From: Novosphingobium sp. FSW06-99 | Lineage (GTDB): Bacteria > Pseudomonadota > Alphaproteobacteria > Sphingomonadales > Sphingomonadaceae | DNA length: 64,000 nucleotides | Reading direction: 5' to 3' | Assembly (NCBI RefSeq): GCF_001519065.1 | Contig: NZ_KQ954261.1 | Span: forward strand, 62,001 to 126,000 | Part shown: positions 36,667 through 45,469 of the stretch, in pieces | Position numbering within the stretch: position 1 is the first letter of the stretch | Layout: each line of letters opens with the position of its first letter | Translations under genes and position numbers: made by a program | Notes under the pieces: model-generated | Told to the model about the DNA's origin: nothing | Databases searched by the model: none | What the model saw: only the letters and a program-made list of their open reading frames with translations

Positions 36667-39600
36667 ATGACGCGACACCCCACCTTTTTGCGGGCGGTGG
36701 TGACCGGTCTGTTGTGTCTGCTGGCGCTGTTCACGGCGCCAGCCGTCACCGCGCAGACGATCACCAACATTGCCACGGCGAACTGGCAACAGGCGGGCCA
36801 GGTCGTGACGGCACAGTCGAACGCGGTCTCGTTCACGCGGACCGCAGCGACCGCGTCGATCACGACTTATGCGGTCGGTACCGGTACGTCGACAACGCTG
36901 AGTTTCGTCCCCTCGCAATGCGGTGGGGCGCCGATTGCCGTGTCCGGCAATCCTGCCTCGGCCAGCCAGATCGCCTCGGTGGCGCAGACCACCACGGTGC
37001 AGATCGGCAGCGTGTTCTATTTTGAAGTCTACGCGCCGCAGGGCAATACCAATCCCAATGTCGTCGAATCGATCCAGGTCATGCTGTCGACCAATGGCGG
37101 CGACAAGGAAACGCTGACCGTTTTCGAAACGGGACCCAACACCGGCATCTTCATCGGTGCCATTCCCACTGCCGCAGTGCCGCCGCAGCCCGTCCAGGGC
37201 GATTGCAAGCTGAGCGTCGCGGCGGGGAACACCATTTCCATCGCGGCAATGCTGTCGGGATCGGCCACGCCGATCGCCATTGCCGAACTTTCGGTTGCCA
37301 ACGATCCCTTCGGCTTTGTGTTCGACAGCGAAAGCGGCGCGTCGATCGATGGCGCGACCGTCACGCTGGTCAATGCCACCACCGGTGTTGCGGCCAGCGT
37401 GCTGGCGCCCGACGGCGTGACCAGTTGGCCTGCCACGGTGGTCACCGGCCAGGCCGTGACCGACGGTGCAGGCGTGTCGTTCCAGCTTGCGCCGGGTGAA
37501 TACCTGTTTCCGCTGGTGCCACCGGGGCAATATCGGCTGAAAATCACGCCGCCTGCGCCTTATACCGCGCCTTCTGCGGTATCGGCGCAGAATCTGGCGG
37601 GCATCCTGCGCCCCGATGGGACGCCGGTGCAGATCAGCGCGGGGTCCTATGGCGCCATCTTCACGGTCAGCGGCACTGTGCCATTGCGCGTCGACGTGCC
37701 GGTGGACAAGCCGGGAACAGCCGCCACAATAACCAAATCGGCTAGTAGAGCGACCGCCCAAGAGGGTGATGTGGTGTTTTACACGCTGACTGTTGGCAAT
37801 CCCGAGGCCAATATCAAGCGCGCCGTGACGGTGGTCGACAAACCCGCCAAACAATTGCGCATCCGGCCGCAATCGGTGCGTATCGATGGCGCATCGCAGC
37901 CTTCCGAAGTGCAGTTTGCCCCGGATGGACGGGTCATGACGGTCAATCTGGGGGCAATGGCCGCCGGGGCTACGCATGTCATCACGTATGCCGCGACAGT
38001 CAACGAAAATGCCACGCCGGGGCAGGCGCCCAACACCGCAACGGTTACAGATTCGCTTGGGCTGACATCCTCTACCCATGCCGTGGTACAGATTGTCGCC
38101 GACATGCTGACCGATCGCATGACGCTGATCGGGCGGGTCACCGATGGCGGCTGTTCGTCGACCGGGCTGCGCATGGGCCTTGCCGGTGTGCGCGTGATGC
38201 TCGAAGATGGCAGCTATGCGGTGACCGACAAGGACGGGCGGTATCACTTCGATGGCCTGGTGCCGGGCGATCACGTCGCGCAAGTGGCACCCACGACGCT
38301 GCCCGAGGGCGGCGCCTTTGTCGATTGCGCCCGTTCCACGCGCACCGCGGGCAGCGCCATTTCGCGGTTTGTGTCGGGCCAGGGCGGCATGCTGACGGTG
38401 GCCGATTTCTATGCCACGGTGCCGCAGGGCGCGGCCAAGGCAGCGAGGCTGGCCGCAACCGGGGGCAAGTCCGCCGAGCCCAAAATCAGCGACAAGACCG
38501 CCTCTGGCGCGGATGTCGACTGGCTGGCGATGGGGGACGGGCCCACCCAGTTCCTGTTCCCGGCGGTCGATCACAATCCGCGCTCGCCCTCGGTGCGCGT
38601 GGTGATCCGTCACCGTTACGGGCAAAAGGTCGAATTGTCGGCCAATGGCCAGCCGGTTGCCAAAGTGGCGTTCGACAGCACCAGGATCACCGCCGATCAC
38701 ACCTACGCGGTGTCGATTTGGAGCGGCATTCCGCTGGAGGGCAATGCCACGCATCTGGTTGCGGTGGTGCGCAATGCCGACCGTTCGGTGGCCGCCACGT
38801 TGACCCGCGATGTCTATTTCACCAATGTCGCCGCGCAAGTGCGGCTGGTGCCCGAACAGACGCACCTGGTTGCCGATGCCAGCACCCGGCCGATCCTGGC
38901 GCTGCGCATTCTCGACAGCAACGGTCGCCCGGTGCATCGCGGCATGGCGGGCGATATCGGGATTTCCGCGCCGTATGAAAGCGCCGAAGTGATCAATGCC
39001 CTGCAGCAACGTTCGCTGTCGGGGCAGGGCCGGGCCACGCCGCACTGGACCGTCGAAGGCGACGACGGCATGGCCTATGTCGAGCTGGCGCCGACCATGG
39101 TCAGCGGCGCGGTCCATTTCGATTTCACCTTTGATGACGGCGGGCCCAAGCGGCACCAGACCATCGACACCTGGGTCGTGCCGGGCAATCTGCCGTGGAC
39201 GCTGGTGGGCCTGGCCGAAGGCGCGCTGGGCGCGCAGACCATCGCCGACCGGATGGAACGGGCGAGCACGTTCGAAAGCGATCTGGGCACGCATGCGCGC
39301 ACCGCGTTCTATGCCAAGGGGCGCGTGCTGGGCAAATATCTGCTGACACTGGCCTATGACAGCGCCAAGCAGTCCGCCGACCAGACCCTGACCGGGGCGA
39401 TCAACCCCAACAGCTATTACACCGTGTTTGCCGACGGATCGAACCGCCGGTTCGACGCCGCCAGCCGGTCAAAGCTCTATGTGCGGATCGAGGCCAAGGG
39501 CTTTTCGGCCATGTTCGGCGATTTCCAGACCGGGCTGTCGCAAACCAATCTGGCACGGTATCAACGCACGCTGACCGGCGTGGCGGCCGAGGCCAGCATT

Positions 39601-41868
39601 GGTAATCTGCATCTCAAGGGCTTTGGCGCGAAAACCGCCACCACCCATCGCCATCTGGAAATCCAGGGCGCCGGGGTGACCGGGCCCTACAGCCTGGGCA
39701 CCGTGGCAATGGTGGCCGACAGCGAAACGATCACCATCCAGGTGCGCGACCGGTTCCAGTCGGATGTCGTGGTGTCGACCACCACGCTGACCCGCTTTGT
39801 CGATTATTCCATCGACGTGCTGTCGGGGACGGTCACGTTCAAACAGCCGGTGCTCAGCCATGATTCGAACATGGACCCCGAATTCGTCATCATTGATTTC
39901 GATGTTGATCCGGCCCTGGGCGCGCAGGCCAATGCGCTGGTCGGCGGGGGCCGGATCGAATGGGCCACGAACGGCGGCCATGTAAAGATCGGCATGACCG
40001 GGGTCAGTGATGTCGGCACCAACCAGACCGATCCGACCGCACGGACCAATCTGGGCGCGCTCGATGCCAAAGTCGATCTCGACGCCGCAACCACCTTGCG
40101 CGGCGAATTGGGGGCCAGCCGTGCCCTTGGCGTGACGTCCGACGCCTGGCAGGTAGAGGCCGAACATCACGGCAAGGCTTACGACATGCTGGCCTATGTC
40201 CGTTCGACCGACGCGGCCTATGGCCTGGGCAATGTCGGCAATGCCGAACTCGGCTGGCGCAAATATGGCCTCGATGCCAAGCTGCACATCACCAGGCAGT
40301 TTTCTTTTGTGACCAGCGCGTGGCTCGAAAACAGCCTGACCGACACGTCGAGCCGCAAGGCGCTGCAAGTGAAGGCGCAGTACAAGCTGGGCAAGACCGA
40401 TTTCCACGTGGGGATCAACGCGATCGAGGACGATCTGGCGGGTGTGCAGACTACCACGACCACCACCACGACAACCGCGACAGGCACCTCCAGCACCAGT
40501 TCGACCACCAGCACCGGCGCGACCAGTGGCACATCGACCGTGGTCGAGGCAGGGGTCAGCCGCAAGTTCCTGAACGACAAGCTGCAGATCGATGCCACCG
40601 TCAGCCACGCCATCGGTGCGGCGGGATCGATCGACATGCCCGCCAACGACAGCCTGACCGCGCGCTATACGATCAACCCGAAGGTCAAGCTGGTGGCGAG
40701 CTATGACGTGGCCAATGGCCAGTCGCTCGATACCCACACCGCGCGGGTGGGGTTCGAGCTGCAACCGTGGAAAGGCGCCAAGCTGAGCGGCGGCGTGGGC
40801 GATCAGGATGTGGTCGAATATGGCGAGCGCAGCTTTGCCGCGTTCGGGCTGACGCAGTCGGTGGGGCTGGCAAAGCATCTGACGATGGATGCCTCGGTCG
40901 ATGCCAACAAAGTGCTGTCGGGGTTCAACGCGGCACAGATCCTCAATGTTGCGCAGCCGGTGGTCAATGGCGGGCAATTGAACGGCAGCGGCACGCTGAC
41001 CGAGAATTTTACCGCACTGAGCCTGGGGCTGGGCTGGAAACAGAGCCTGTGGTCGGCCACGCTGCGCGGCGAATTCCGCAATGGCGAATTCGCCGACCGG
41101 CGCGGGCTGACCGCCGGGCTGATCCGCCAGTTGGGCGATGGCGAAGTGCTGGGCACCGGACTGACGGTGACCGATTCGAGCGGCACCGATGGCAGTCGTT
41201 CGGCGGTGTTCGACACCTCGATCGCCTATGCCCGGCGGCCCGCGAGCGCCAGCTATGCCTTGCTGACCAAGCTGGAATATCGTGCCGACACGCTGGTGGC
41301 GGCGACATCGACCACCACCACGGTGACCACGGGCGCCAACACCACTACGCTGGCCGCCAGTTCGATCACCGGGGCGGCCGGCACGGCGGGCGATACCGCG
41401 CTGACCAGCGGCAACCAGCGCGCGCGGCGCTTTATCGCCAGCGTTTCGGGCGACTGGAGCCCGCGCGGCGAAAACGACGATGAAGAACTGACCCAGCGCA
41501 GCGAATTGAGCGTGTTCGTGGCGATGCGCTACAATTTCGATGCCTATGACGGGTACAACCTGTCGGGCACAACGCTGCTGGCTGGCGCCGATGCGCGCGT
41601 GGGGATCGGGGCCAAAGTTGAAGTGGGGGTCAGCGGCACAGTGCGTTTGGCGCCGTCGGATGGCACCACCAGTTTTGCCTTCGGGCCCAGCGTGGGGATT
41701 GTTCCGGCCAAGAATGTGCTGGTCAACCTGGGCTACAACGTGTCGGGTTTCCGCGACCCCGACTTTGCCGCCAGCCGCAACACGTCGCGCGGGGTCTATG
41801 TCGTGCTGCGCATGAAGCTCGACACCTCGACGTTCGCGTTCCTCGGCCTCGATGGCCGCGCGCGCTAG
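36667..41868 (+). CDS. Giant surface/outer-membrane protein: DUF11 and SdrD-like modules plus C-terminal barrel-like region
   Basis: 1733 residues. A signal peptide ends in AVTA (about residue 29), then TITNIATANWQQAGQ, the post-signal segment shared with the small DUF11 proteins. Residues about 60-350 are beta-rich, with a carboxypeptidase-regulatory-like domain. A DUF11 repeat follows (about 357-475, ITKSASRATAQEGDVVFYTL), then an SdrD B-like domain (about 490-560, GLAGVRVMLEDGSYAVTDKD). From about 640 on, a second Ig-like region is followed by roughly 800 residues of alternating short strands and charged turns, with Thr-rich loops at about 1260-1290 and 1545-1580, resembling an outer-membrane barrel; the last residues are FLGLDGRAR. 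Start ATG 36667 has AGG upstream. Function unknown: an anchor, scaffold or exporter for the neighbouring proteins is inferred. Confidence 0.7.
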   Translation: MTRHPTFLRAVVTGLLCLLALFTAPAVTAQTITNIATANWQQAGQVVTAQSNAVSFTRTAATASITTYAVGTGTSTTLSFVPSQCGGAPIAVSGNPASASQIASVAQTTTVQIGSVFYFEVYAPQGNTNPNVVESIQVMLSTNGGDKETLTVFETGPNTGIFIGAIPTAAVPPQPVQGDCKLSVAAGNTISIAAMLSGSATPIAIAELSVANDPFGFVFDSESGASIDGATVTLVNATTGVAASVLAPDGVTSWPATVVTGQAVTDGAGVSFQLAPGEYLFPLVPPGQYRLKITPPAPYTAPSAVSAQNLAGILRPDGTPVQISAGSYGAIFTVSGTVPLRVDVPVDKPGTAATITKSASRATAQEGDVVFYTLTVGNPEANIKRAVTVVDKPAKQLRIRPQSVRIDGASQPSEVQFAPDGRVMTVNLGAMAAGATHVITYAATVNENATPGQAPNTATVTDSLGLTSSTHAVVQIVADMLTDRMTLIGRVTDGGCSSTGLRMGLAGVRVMLEDGSYAVTDKDGRYHFDGLVPGDHVAQVAPTTLPEGGAFVDCARSTRTAGSAISRFVSGQGGMLTVADFYATVPQGAAKAARLAATGGKSAEPKISDKTASGADVDWLAMGDGPTQFLFPAVDHNPRSPSVRVVIRHRYGQKVELSANGQPVAKVAFDSTRITADHTYAVSIWSGIPLEGNATHLVAVVRNADRSVAATLTRDVYFTNVAAQVRLVPEQTHLVADASTRPILALRILDSNGRPVHRGMAGDIGISAPYESAEVINALQQRSLSGQGRATPHWTVEGDDGMAYVELAPTMVSGAVHFDFTFDDGGPKRHQTIDTWVVPGNLPWTLVGLAEGALGAQTIADRMERASTFESDLGTHARTAFYAKGRVLGKYLLTLAYDSAKQSADQTLTGAINPNSYYTVFADGSNRRFDAASRSKLYVRIEAKGFSAMFGDFQTGLSQTNLARYQRTLTGVAAEASIGNLHLKGFGAKTATTHRHLEIQGAGVTGPYSLGTVAMVADSETITIQVRDRFQSDVVVSTTTLTRFVDYSIDVLSGTVTFKQPVLSHDSNMDPEFVIIDFDVDPALGAQANALVGGGRIEWATNGGHVKIGMTGVSDVGTNQTDPTARTNLGALDAKVDLDAATTLRGELGASRALGVTSDAWQVEAEHHGKAYDMLAYVRSTDAAYGLGNVGNAELGWRKYGLDAKLHITRQFSFVTSAWLENSLTDTSSRKALQVKAQYKLGKTDFHVGINAIEDDLAGVQTTTTTTTTTATGTSSTSSTTSTGATSGTSTVVEAGVSRKFLNDKLQIDATVSHAIGAAGSIDMPANDSLTARYTINPKVKLVASYDVANGQSLDTHTARVGFELQPWKGAKLSGGVGDQDVVEYGERSFAAFGLTQSVGLAKHLTMDASVDANKVLSGFNAAQILNVAQPVVNGGQLNGSGTLTENFTALSLGLGWKQSLWSATLRGEFRNGEFADRRGLTAGLIRQLGDGEVLGTGLTVTDSSGTDGSRSAVFDTSIAYARRPASASYALLTKLEYRADTLVAATSTTTTVTTGANTTTLAASSITGAAGTAGDTALTSGNQRARRFIASVSGDWSPRGENDDEELTQRSELSVFVAMRYNFDAYDGYNLSGTTLLAGADARVGIGAKVEVGVSGTVRLAPSDGTTSFAFGPSVGIVPAKNVLVNLGYNVSGFRDPDFAASRNTSRGVYVVLRMKLDTSTFAFLGLDGRAR
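40449..40545 (+). repeat. In-frame ACC-type trinucleotide-rich tract (Thr-rich loop)
   Basis: Within the giant surface gene, a run of ACC/ACG/ACA codons encodes mostly threonine, then Ser/Thr/Gly. The loop lies between two predicted barrel strands, and codon-unit changes in it would keep the frame. Confidence 0.55.
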
Positions 41869-41876
41869 TCCCCAAA

Positions 41877-41899
41877 ATCCTCCCCGTGCAGGGGAGGAT
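41877..41899 (-). terminator. REP-like hairpin terminator between convergent surface-protein genes
   Basis: Perfect 9-bp stem ATCCTCCCC / GGGGAGGAT with a 5-nt loop. On the minus strand it is followed by TTTTGGGG and lies 35 nt past the stop of the 622-residue gene. Similar to the hairpin at 28820-28840. Confidence 0.65.
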
Positions 41900-41934
41900 C
41901 GAAAGCGGTCGGGGGTTTCGGCAACCGACGGTCC

Positions 41935-43803
41935 CTAATTGATCTGCGCCTGATAGGTGATCTGGAACGAAGGCGGGGTGCCGGTCGATCCGGCGAACGT
42001 GCCGCGCGGGTTCAGGCAGATATAGCGCACCGCCGCATCATAGGCCGCCACCGGCTTGTAGGTGCAGCCTGCAAACGTGGTGGGCGCGGTGGTGGCATTC
42101 GAATAGGCGATGTTGGTCGATGTGTTGAAGGTCAACGCGCTGGTCGGCGATCCCTGTACGAACGCCGGGTTGGAACTGGTGCCCACGCTGATCTGGCTCG
42201 GCAGCGTGTCGACAATGAATACAGAATTGGCGGTGACTGCGTCCGGGCCGGTGTTGGCGACGGTCAGCGTGTACTGGATGATCGCGCCGGGGATCGATTT
42301 GGGATTGGTGGTGCCGTTGATCGGATCGGACAGCACGGCGGCCGACTTGACGATGGTCAGCGCGGCGTTGGCGGCGACCTTGGTGTTGGTGATCGTGCAC
42401 GTCAGCACATCGCCCAGTGCCGGGGTGACACTGCCGCCTGGCGTGGTCGGCAGCTTGGTGGTCGATGCGCTGTAGCCGTTGGTGCAAGCCAGCGCCGAGG
42501 TATATTGGTCGGTCTGGGTTGTGCCAGCCGGCGTTTCCGACAGTGTGTAGGCGGTGCCTGCGGTGACTTTCTGCAACGCGGTTGCTGCGGCCCCCAGCGT
42601 TGTGCCGGTGCCGGTGGTGGTGGTACTGGCGACCGTCGTGCTGCCCTGCGCAATGGTCATGGTGAATTCGTCGGTGCTGAATTGCCGCCCCCCGGTGCCC
42701 AGCGCCTTTTGCAGCAGGATATGGGGAAAGGGCGTTTCGGTATAGGTGCACAGCAGCGCGTCGCCATAGGCCAGGCTGCCCAAGGCATAGCTGGCAGTGA
42801 TCTTCGCGCTGGGCAATGTGGTGGTGGAACCGGTGTTGCTGTTGGTGCAGGTCAGGCTGCCCTGGTAATCGGCCAGCGTGCCGGTGCTGCCCGATGCCAT
42901 GGTTTCGACCAGAGTCATCGGCACCGACGCGGCGGCGGCCACCCCGGCGGTGGTGAACGGTCCCAGCCCGGTGCCGCTCGACGTGCCCGATGCCAGCACC
43001 GCCGCGTTGGATGTCGCCTCGATCGCATACGTGAACTGGTCGGCGGTGTTGACGCGCGCATCGGTAATCTGGGTGGTCAGGCGCACCGAGGCGAAGCGCA
43101 CCGCCAGCATGAACCCTTCCAGCCCGCCCGATACCAGCGTGGTGGTAACCTGGGTCGGCTTGGCCGATCCGATGATATAGGCGCCGACATTGTCGGTCGA
43201 GGTGCCGGTTTCGGTAACCGTGGTGGTGCCGGTGCCGCTGATCGTGGGATATTCGGTGCCGCTGATCGCACCGGCCTGGTCGAGCGTCGTCCATGCGCTG
43301 CCGTTGGTAACAAAGGTCAGGGTTTCGCCGGTGTTGGTGGATTCGCCATCGGCCAGCGCCATCATGTAATTGGTCACCCCGCTGGCCCCGGCGGGCGGGG
43401 TCAGCGTGATCGATGAAATTGTCACTGTGGTGGTGCCGGCGGCGGTGGCATAGAGCACGGGTTCGCCGGCAATGCCCATCATGGCGGTGTTGCCGATCGC
43501 CGCGCCGTTCCACGAAGGGCTGGTAACCGGGGTCAACGCGGTGCCGCTGGTTTTCAGATTGAACGCCAGCACCGTGCCGTCCTGCAAGGTCAGGCTGAAA
43601 TTCTGCCCGCCCGGCGATGTTGCAGTCGTGTTGTTGTACGATGTAAAATCAACCCAGCAATAGGTCTGCCAGTCGCTGGGCCCGGTGGTGCCTTGCGACG
43701 TTGCACTATAGCAATTGGATGCCATTGCACCCGTGGTCGACAAAGCCCACGCCATTACGATGAGCGCGATCCGGCAAACGATGACCGTTGTTGTTCTGAT
43801 CAT
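41935..43803 (-). CDS. Secreted adhesin-like protein with CshA-like, prealbumin-like and DUF11 modules
   Basis: 622-residue exported protein. A signal peptide ends in GAMA (about residue 25). The mature N-terminus (about 26-200) has NCYSATSQGTTGPSDWQTYC and then WVDF, recalling the non-repetitive ligand-binding domain of CshA-type adhesins (tentative). Two prealbumin/SpaA-like modules follow, each ending in LTCT-type strands (SLTCTNSNTGS; LTCTITNTK). The C-terminal DUF11 repeat has SDPINGTTNPKSIPGA, almost the same as in the 366-residue neighbour, and the chain ends ITYQAQIN. Start ATG 43803 is the first that begins a signal peptide. Convergent with the giant surface gene. Probably surface-exposed or a matrix component; export route unknown. 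Confidence 0.7.
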   Translation of the reverse strand: MIRTTTVIVCRIALIVMAWALSTTGAMASNCYSATSQGTTGPSDWQTYCWVDFTSYNNTTATSPGGQNFSLTLQDGTVLAFNLKTSGTALTPVTSPSWNGAAIGNTAMMGIAGEPVLYATAAGTTTVTISSITLTPPAGASGVTNYMMALADGESTNTGETLTFVTNGSAWTTLDQAGAISGTEYPTISGTGTTTVTETGTSTDNVGAYIIGSAKPTQVTTTLVSGGLEGFMLAVRFASVRLTTQITDARVNTADQFTYAIEATSNAAVLASGTSSGTGLGPFTTAGVAAAASVPMTLVETMASGSTGTLADYQGSLTCTNSNTGSTTTLPSAKITASYALGSLAYGDALLCTYTETPFPHILLQKALGTGGRQFSTDEFTMTIAQGSTTVASTTTTGTGTTLGAAATALQKVTAGTAYTLSETPAGTTQTDQYTSALACTNGYSASTTKLPTTPGGSVTPALGDVLTCTITNTKVAANAALTIVKSAAVLSDPINGTTNPKSIPGAIIQYTLTVANTGPDAVTANSVFIVDTLPSQISVGTSSNPAFVQGSPTSALTFNTSTNIAYSNATTAPTTFAGCTYKPVAAYDAAVRYICLNPRGTFAGSTGTPPSFQITYQAQIN

Positions 43804-43958
43804 GGCATTCGCTATGGCCCAAGCCCGCCGCGACTGCAATCGTGACGTCACTTCGCTGCCGGTGCGCGATGGCAAAACGGCGCCTGGCCCGCACGGACGC
43901 ATGGCGGGTACAAATCTGTTCTGGCCAGAGCCGCGATATTGCGCCAACAGCGCTAGCC

Positions 43959-44687
43959 ATGACTCGTGACCACCGACCGACGATCAGTCTGATCATCCCC
44001 GCCTACAATGAGGAGGACTACCTGCCCGCGTGCCTCGACGCGGTCATGGCCAATCTGGCGGGCAAAGTGAAAGAAATCATCGTCGTCGACAACAACAGCA
44101 CCGACCGCACGCGCGAAGTGGTCGAGCGCTATCCGGCGGTGACTTATGTGTTCGAGCCTGAAAAGGGCATCACCCGCGCGCGTCAAACGGGGTATCGCGC
44201 CTCGACCGGCGATATCCTGGCCTATGTCGATGCCGACACGCGCCCGCCCGAAGGCTGGATCGAGCAGATCTGGGAACAGTTCGCCGCGCGCAGGGATCTG
44301 GCCTGCCTGTCGGGGCCCTACAGCTTTTACGACCTGACCGGCATTCGCAACAAGATGTCGACCAGTTGGTTCATCGCCGCACAGCCGGTCTACAAGCTGA
44401 CCGGGTACATGATGGTCGGCGGCAATTTCGCGATCAGCCGCGATGTGCTGGAAAAGATGGGCGGTTTCGACAGCAGCATCGAATTTTATGGCGAGGATGT
44501 CGATATCGGCAAGCGCGCCAAGATTCATGGCAAAGTGCTGTTTTCGCGCCGGTTTGTCATGCCGACATCGGCGCGGCGGATGAAAAAGCAGGGCTTTGCG
44601 CGCACTGCCGGGATCTATCTGGCCAACTATGTCTCGATCATGCTGCGCGGCCGACCCGCGCATAACGATTACCAGGACGTGCGTTAG
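43959..44687 (+). CDS. Family 2 glycosyltransferase
   Basis: 242-residue GT-A fold glycosyltransferase. It has ISLIIPAYNEEDYLPACLDA at the start, the nucleotide-binding Asp in VVDNNSTD, the DxD metal motif in YVDADTRPPEGW, and an acceptor-side GEDVDIGKR in the ED position. No membrane helix or signal peptide, so it works on the cytoplasmic face, adding one sugar to a lipid or polysaccharide precursor. Start ATG 43959 fits the family; the open frame upstream to 43842 is arginine-rich. Divergent from the adhesin-like gene, so it might modify surface polysaccharide; donor and acceptor are unknown. Confidence 0.88.
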   Translation: MTRDHRPTISLIIPAYNEEDYLPACLDAVMANLAGKVKEIIVVDNNSTDRTREVVERYPAVTYVFEPEKGITRARQTGYRASTGDILAYVDADTRPPEGWIEQIWEQFAARRDLACLSGPYSFYDLTGIRNKMSTSWFIAAQPVYKLTGYMMVGGNFAISRDVLEKMGGFDSSIEFYGEDVDIGKRAKIHGKVLFSRRFVMPTSARRMKKQGFARTAGIYLANYVSIMLRGRPAHNDYQDVR

Positions 44688-44714
44688 GACAAAATTCGCC
44701 CGGGCCGTGTTCGA

Positions 44715-45467
44715 TCAGTGCGCCTTGCCCGCGCGCTGCGGGATCAGCCATAGCGCCAACGCGATCAAGGCCACCAGCACCAGCGTGGCATGGTCGCGGC
44801 CAAACCCCAGGCCGCCCTGGGCAAGCGGCTTGTCCAGGAAATCGCCCACGGTTGCCCCCAATGGCCGGGTCAGGATGAAGGCGGCCCAGAACAGCACGAC
44901 CCGGCTGATCCCGGTGCGCCACCAGGCCAGCACCAGCAGCGCCAGCAGCCCGCCGAACAGCGCGGCGCCACCGGCATAGCCCAGCCCGCCATCATCGGCG
45001 GCCCAGTCACCCAGCGCAGTGCCCAGCGTCTGCGACAGCGTGATGGTCAGCCAATAAAAGCTTTCCGCCTTTGGCCCCGACACGCTGGCAACCGAGACGG
45101 TGCCCAGCGTCCAGCGCCAGACCGCCAGCGCGCCCAGCACACCGGTCAACAAGACCGCGGCGCCCCCGGCATAGCCGATGCCCAGCGACCGGTCGAAGAA
45201 ATCGGCCGCCGCCGTGCCCGCCGTGGTCGAGGCGAGGATGGTCGCCCAGTACAGTAAGGGATGAAACCGCGTGGTGTGGATCTGCCAGGCCACCAGCACC
45301 GCCAGCGGCAACGCAAACACCACGATCCCCAGCAAGTAGCCCATCGCGAATTGCTGCGTGAACAGATCCGCGCCGGTTTCGCCCAGCGTGGTGGCCAGGA
45401 TCTTGATCACCCAGAAACCGATCGTGACGGTGGGGACTTTGGCCAGTGTGGTGTTGCGGTCGGACAT
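44715..45467 (-). CDS. COG4705-family membrane protein with fourfold internal repeat
   Basis: 250-residue integral membrane protein. Four internal repeats of about 55-60 residues each have a membrane pair and a TLGE/GTxxxD core: TTLGETGADLF, TTAGTAAADFFDRSLGIGY, QTLGTALGDWAADDGGLGY, and PLGATVGDFLDKPLAQGGLG. The acidic residues inside membrane segments suggest ion or metal transport, but the family is uncharacterised. Start ATG 45467 lies 2 nt after the stop of the upstream outer-membrane protein gene, so translation is coupled. It converges with the GT2 gene. Confidence 0.8.
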   Translation of the reverse strand: MSDRNTTLAKVPTVTIGFWVIKILATTLGETGADLFTQQFAMGYLLGIVVFALPLAVLVAWQIHTTRFHPLLYWATILASTTAGTAAADFFDRSLGIGYAGGAAVLLTGVLGALAVWRWTLGTVSVASVSGPKAESFYWLTITLSQTLGTALGDWAADDGGLGYAGGAALFGGLLALLVLAWWRTGISRVVLFWAAFILTRPLGATVGDFLDKPLAQGGLGFGRDHATLVLVALIALALWLIPQRAGKAH

Positions 45468-45469
45468 TG

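Noticed and set aside
36601-39294. 897-codon minus-strand open frame inside the giant surface gene
   Set aside because: Shadow of the 1733-residue gene; it has no recognisable domain, and the plus-strand frame has a signal peptide and DUF11/SdrD modules.
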